Shown one piece after another: positions 5,709 through 8,166 of a stretch of DNA of 8,166 bases; the first letter of the stretch is position 1, and each line of letters begins with the position of its first letter. A model generated the notes under the pieces. The model was not told the origin of the DNA and made no database searches. It was given only the letters and a program-made list of their open reading frames with translations. This DNA comes from Microcaldota archaeon (GTDB lineage Archaea > Micrarchaeota > Micrarchaeia > Micrarchaeales > Micrarchaeaceae). Position numbers and translations under genes: made by a program. Location: contig JAJYEJ010000040.1 in NCBI GenBank assembly GCA_021785805.1, positions 1-8,166 of the forward strand, read 5' to 3'.

Positions 5709-6638
5709 GTGGAGACAATAGTAATGGCGTTGGGGGGCAATGCCCTTCTCAAGGCTGGAGAGAGGCCGAGCTTCCACGTGCAGATAAGGAACGTGATAGA
5801 GACCGCAGGCGTGTTGGCCCGGACGATAGCGAAAACGAATTCCGGGGTGGTGATAACGCATGGCAACGGCCCGCAGGTAGGAGACGAGATCCTCCGCAAC
5901 GAATACGCCAAGAGGCATATGCCCATGCTGCCGCTTCATGTGCTGGGCGGGGAGACGCAGGCAGTGATAGGTTCAATGATTGAGCTGGCGCTCCACAACG
6001 AGTTCGAGAAGCTGGGGATAAAAAGGAAGGTATCCGTAGTGGTAACCCATGTCCGGGTGGACCCTGATGACCCCGCATTCAAGGCGCCGAGCAAGCCCAT
6101 AGGCCCGTTCTACACCAAGCAGCGGCTGGGGCAGGCGCTCAAGACGAACGGGAAGCCGTTCGATTATGTAAAGGAGGACGGCATGTACAGGAAGGTTGTC
6201 GCATCCCCGATCCCTATGGACATCATCGAGCTAGATGACATAAAGCACCTTACAGACAAGGGGCATGTGGTCATATGTTGCGGGGGCGGTGGCATACCTG
6301 TGTATAAGCAGGGGCATGAATTCAGGGGCTCGGATTGCGTCATAGACAAGGACCGCACCACTGCGCTTCTGGGAAACGGACTCCATGCTGGGAGGATGGT
6401 CATATTGACTGATGTGAGCCATGTATATGCGGACTTCCCAAGGAACAAAGTACCCATAGAGTCGATTACCGTGCAGAAGGCTGCGCCCATAGCGGAAGGG
6501 ATGGAGGACGGAACAATGAAGCCGAAGGTTGAGGCATGCATATCGTTTATCAGGCATGGCGGAAAATCGGCTGCGATAGGCAGCCTTTCCGACGCGGAAG
6601 ACGTAGCGGTGGGGAGATCAGGCACTCAGATAAGCTGA
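5709..6638 (+). CDS. arcC: Carbamate kinase
   Basis: A 309-residue protein of normal length for the family. It interconverts ATP plus carbamate with ADP plus carbamoyl phosphate in the cytoplasm, usually making ATP from carbamoyl phosphate at the end of arginine or agmatine breakdown. The family motifs run in order: MALGGNALL (6-14), VITHGNGPQVG (48-58), THVRVDPDDPAF then PSKPIGPFY (113-135), VVASPIPMDIIE (163-174), CGGGGIPV (191-198), VIDKDRTTALL (211-221), ILTDVSHVY (232-240) and GTMKPKVEA (268-276). The GTG start gives the expected N-terminus, METIVMALGGNALL. In the last motif the common GSMGPK reads GTMKPK, a mild change. No arginine deiminase or ornithine carbamoyltransferase gene adjoins it, so whether it works in arginine breakdown or supplies carbamoyl phosphate cannot be told. 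Confidence 0.95.
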   Translation: METIVMALGGNALLKAGERPSFHVQIRNVIETAGVLARTIAKTNSGVVITHGNGPQVGDEILRNEYAKRHMPMLPLHVLGGETQAVIGSMIELALHNEFEKLGIKRKVSVVVTHVRVDPDDPAFKAPSKPIGPFYTKQRLGQALKTNGKPFDYVKEDGMYRKVVASPIPMDIIELDDIKHLTDKGHVVICCGGGGIPVYKQGHEFRGSDCVIDKDRTTALLGNGLHAGRMVILTDVSHVYADFPRNKVPIESITVQKAAPIAEGMEDGTMKPKVEACISFIRHGGKSAAIGSLSDAEDVAVGRSGTQIS

Positions 6639-6680
6639 TCATCCTGGCATAATCTCAAAGCACATCGACGCATCAGGTGT

Positions 6681-7478
6681 CTAATCCTGCTTTAAGGCCG
6701 GTTCCGTCCTTAACGCGCTGCTAATCTGGAGTTCTGGCGCAACAGTTCCAACCTCCCCGGCAAATGCCTGGCCTGCCTGTTGCACTGCGCTTGCGGGAAC
6801 CTCTTTTACGGGGTTCGCTTCCGTGCTTACATAAGCCACAGCACCCTGCTCCTTGCCAATGCGGAGCATCCCTTTCAATGACCTCCCTTCCACGACAGAC
6901 GTGTAATAAAGCACTCCGACCCATACGTTTACATCGTCTATCTCATGGTTGTTCCACATTCCAATTATCTCTTCAGGGGTGAATTCATAGACCTCTATCG
7001 TTTCATCATCGTCAAGATGCTGGCCTGCATCCGACCTCTTGGCGCCCCTGGCGATGAAATAATGGGATTGCAAGCTTGTCCTAGGCGCCATCTGGTAGCC
7101 TGTGCCTATGCTCTCGAAGCTCTGGGCCGTATATCCGGTCTCCTCAAGGAGCTCCCTCTTCCCTGCTTCCTCAGGGTCCTCCCCTTCATTAAACGTGCCG
7201 GCCGGGAACTCCCACATCCACTTTCCCCTCTCTGTACCGCGGTTAGGAGGGGATCTCCACTGCCTTAATAGCAAAAGCTTACCTTCCTCAGTGACCGGTA
7301 TCAATACCGCTACGTCGCGTTCATTTATCCTGTACTTCTCAACTTCCCTGTGGTCGCCAAAATCTATCCTCACCTTCTCGACGAACGCCCCTCTCCCTAT
7401 CTGGAGTTCCTGATGAACATCGACTATCACCGGAGAGCATTTTTCCCGTCTATCCTTGGTTTTTGTATTGTCTGGCAT
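6681..7478 (-). CDS. Nudix hydrolase, probable ADP-ribose pyrophosphatase
   Basis: A cytoplasmic Nudix enzyme of 265 residues. The Nudix box GX5EX7REUXEEXGU is complete at 94-116: Gly94, Glu100, Arg108-Glu109, Glu112-Glu113, Gly115. It follows WMWEFPAG (87-94). A proline, Pro132, lies 16 residues after the box, the known mark of ADP-ribose and ADP-sugar pyrophosphatases, which split ADP-ribose into AMP and ribose 5-phosphate. The body is about 210 residues. A tail of about 55 residues (212-265), rich in Ala, Val, Gln and Glu, goes beyond typical members of around 170-210 residues and has no motif I recognise. AGGTG (7492-7488) lies 9 nt before the ATG and supports this start. The gene converges with the carbamate kinase gene across a 42-nt spacer without a clear terminator. 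Confidence 0.92.
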   Translation of the reverse strand: MPDNTKTKDRREKCSPVIVDVHQELQIGRGAFVEKVRIDFGDHREVEKYRINERDVAVLIPVTEEGKLLLLRQWRSPPNRGTERGKWMWEFPAGTFNEGEDPEEAGKRELLEETGYTAQSFESIGTGYQMAPRTSLQSHYFIARGAKRSDAGQHLDDDETIEVYEFTPEEIIGMWNNHEIDDVNVWVGVLYYTSVVEGRSLKGMLRIGKEQGAVAYVSTEANPVKEVPASAVQQAGQAFAGEVGTVAPELQISSALRTEPALKQD

Positions 7479-7484
7479 ATTCCA

Positions 7485-7556
7485 TTACACCTTTATCAGT
7501 GTTGGAGCGTATATCCTCCCATATCCGATTGTCCTTTTCCCAGCGACTCGCCACAT
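7485..7556 (-). CDS. Possible upstream small ORF of the Nudix gene (23 aa)
   Basis: An ATG at 7556, or a GTG one codon earlier at 7559, opens 23 codons (MWRVAGKRTIGYGRIYAPTL, then IKV) ending in TAA at 7487-7485, 6 nt before the Nudix ATG. The TATA element at 7593-7586 predicts transcription from about 7564, so this ORF would be at the very 5' end of the mRNA. Its last codons overlap the Nudix ribosome binding site AGGTG. The peptide is basic and unlike anything I recognise. The ORF is short enough to be chance. Confidence 0.25.
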   Translation of the reverse strand: MWRVAGKRTIGYGRIYAPTLIKV

Positions 7557-7585
7557 CACCGGCTAAATCCTTACTCCATACCTCA

Positions 7586-7593
7586 TTTATATA
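7586..7593 (-). promoter_or_regulatory. TATA box, probably of the Nudix gene
   Basis: On the minus strand the sequence is AAAAGGGTATATAAATG. The TATA box TATATAAA follows a purine-rich stretch in the place of the transcription factor B recognition element. Transcription should begin near 7564, leaving an 85-nt leader before the Nudix ATG with a ribosome binding site. The plus strand reads TTTATATA, so rightward transcription is also conceivable. Confidence 0.5.
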
Positions 7594-7637
7594 CCCTTTT
7601 CCATGACACGCTTCTTGTCGTATGAATCATTCGTGAA

Positions 7638-7781
7638 ATGTCGTCCACAAAACCAAAAGCTATAAACCCGTCCGACGGTAAGCCGTTCGACGAACCATAT
7701 GACAATGTATTTATATACCAAGTCCAGCAGTATAACGAACCAACACCTACTCGTAACGGGAGCACGGCAGGTTTACGGTGA
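7638..7781 (+). CDS. Doubtful small ORF upstream of the prenyl synthase gene (47 aa)
   Basis: An ATG at 7638 opens 47 codons ending in TGA at 7779-7781, just before the prenyl synthase ATG. The peptide (MSSTKPKAINPSDGKPFDEP at its start) is polar with no recognised domain. It has an internal 5-residue echo, PSDGK then PFDEP. There is no ribosome binding site and the box A of the next gene lies inside it, so I favour non-coding leader DNA. It is listed because it is the only same-strand ORF in the spacer. Confidence 0.15.
   Translation: MSSTKPKAINPSDGKPFDEPYDNVFIYQVQQYNEPTPTRNGSTAGLR
7710..7717 (+). promoter_or_regulatory. TATA box of the prenyl diphosphate synthase gene
   Basis: TTTATATA lies within the near-palindrome GTATTTATATAC (7707-7718). 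The expected transcription start is near 7739, about 48 nt before the ATG at 7787. GGTGA (7777-7781) is placed 5 nt before the ATG as a ribosome binding site, in keeping with a short-leader mRNA. Confidence 0.55.
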
Positions 7782-7786
7782 CCACA

Positions 7787-8166
7787 ATGGCAGAAAACGG
7801 CTTAGCGAATGGCAATAGCGCGATGAACGACGGAAATGAGGATATAATGCAGTACCTTAAGGCGAGGAGCAACTCCATAGATGATACGCTCAGGAGGTAC
7901 CTTTCCGATAAGGCATCCGACCAGTTCATAGAGAAGCTTCTCGGAAGGGCGCTCTACCACTATAATAAGGAGGCGATACAGGCTACGATAATAGACCCGG
8001 CATGGTACCTGCTCAACCTCGGCGGAAAAAGATGGAGGCCGATATTGATGCTATTGATCATAGAAGCATTGGGCGAGGAACCTGATAACTTCCTGGAATT
8101 CTCGATAATACCAGAGGTCATACACAACGCGACCCTCGTACACGACGATCTTGAGGACCGTTCACA
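7787..8166 (+). CDS. Polyprenyl (geranylgeranyl/farnesyl) diphosphate synthase, 5' part
   Basis: The first 126 codons of a trans-prenyltransferase, cut by the right edge. These enzymes add isopentenyl diphosphate to allylic primers and, in archaea, supply geranylgeranyl or farnesylgeranyl chains for ether lipids. LGGKRWRP (residues 77-84) is the isopentenyl diphosphate binding motif, and LVHDDLEDRS at the end holds the first aspartate-rich motif DDxxD (DDLED). The chain-length-determining residues just before this motif (IHNATLVHDD) give no firm product length. GGTGA (7777-7781) supports the ATG at 7787. An alternative ATG at 7847 with GAGG (7838-7841) 5 nt before it would remove 20 residues rich in Asn, Gly and Ala that the family does not need. 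The second aspartate motif lies beyond the window. Confidence 0.92.
   Translation, partial: MAENGLANGNSAMNDGNEDIMQYLKARSNSIDDTLRRYLSDKASDQFIEKLLGRALYHYNKEAIQATIIDPAWYLLNLGGKRWRPILMLLIIEALGEEPDNFLEFSIIPEVIHNATLVHDDLEDRS

Larger units (their letters stand above)
7479..7786. other. Divergent intergenic region between the Nudix and prenyl synthase genes
   Basis: This 308-nt spacer has no secure gene. It holds two copies of the 11-bp element ATTTATATACC (7585-7595 and 7709-7719), each with a TATA box, a pair of 10-bp near-identical direct repeats (7668-7677 and 7683-7692), a 23-codon ORF on the minus strand and a 47-codon ORF on the plus strand. The first TATA box, read as TATATAAA on the minus strand behind AAAAGGG, fits the Nudix gene. 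The second fits the prenyl synthase gene. Confidence 0.55.

Noticed and set aside
6639..6680. A terminator between the convergent carbamate kinase and Nudix genes
   Set aside because: I see no T-run or stable hairpin in these 42 nt on either strand.
7583..7765. A 60-codon minus-strand ORF in the Nudix/prenyl synthase spacer
   Set aside because: It covers both TATA elements, has no ribosome binding site or recognisable pattern, and contradicts the likely promoters.

Overview
The window reads as a piece of an archaeal chromosome. The evidence is an archaeal/eukaryal-type prolyl-tRNA synthetase with a C-terminal zinc-binding domain ending in Tyr, TATA-like box A elements placed about 25 bases before several start codons (leaderless genes), frequent ATA (Ile) and AGG/AGA (Arg) codons, and a prenyl diphosphate synthase. 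Short spacers and two convergent or divergent gene pairs indicate a compact genome. I cannot place it to phylum. A small-genome archaeon such as a DPANN/Micrarchaeota or Thermoplasmata relative is a guess only. I see no tRNA or rRNA gene, CRISPR array, transposon or phage gene.

Layout. (1) 1-1801, minus strand: a small winged-helix protein gene, proS 4 nt after it, and a further gene whose ATG overlaps the proS stop and runs off the left edge. This looks like one operon. (2) 1802-1987: a divergent promoter region. (3) 1988-2665, plus: a standalone B3/B4-domain protein, apparently leaderless. Its 3' end overlaps by 43 nt the convergent gene at 2623-3990 (minus), which encodes a 455-residue protein I do not recognise, apparently with several winged-helix units. 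The 5' end of that gene is uncertain. (4) 4160-4771 (minus) HAD phosphatase and 4838-5677 (plus) NAD-dependent sugar epimerase/reductase: a divergent pair around a palindromic TATA element. (5) 5709-6638, plus: carbamate kinase with its own box A just after the epimerase gene. (6) 6681-7478, minus: a Nudix hydrolase with an ADP-ribose pyrophosphatase signature and an unusual C-terminal tail. (7) 7479-7786: a 308-nt divergent spacer with two identical 11-bp TATA-containing elements and two doubtful small ORFs. (8) 7787 to the right edge: the 5' part of a geranylgeranyl/farnesyl diphosphate synthase gene.

Most genes are housekeeping or general metabolism: translation (proS and possibly the B3/B4 protein), small-molecule phosphate chemistry (HAD, carbamate kinase, Nudix), sugar-nucleotide modification (epimerase) and membrane lipid precursor synthesis (prenyl synthase). 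They do not form one obvious pathway. The least explained element is the multi-winged-helix gene with its inverted repeat at the predicted transcription start and its unresolved start codon. I found no convincing evidence for a large undescribed system.
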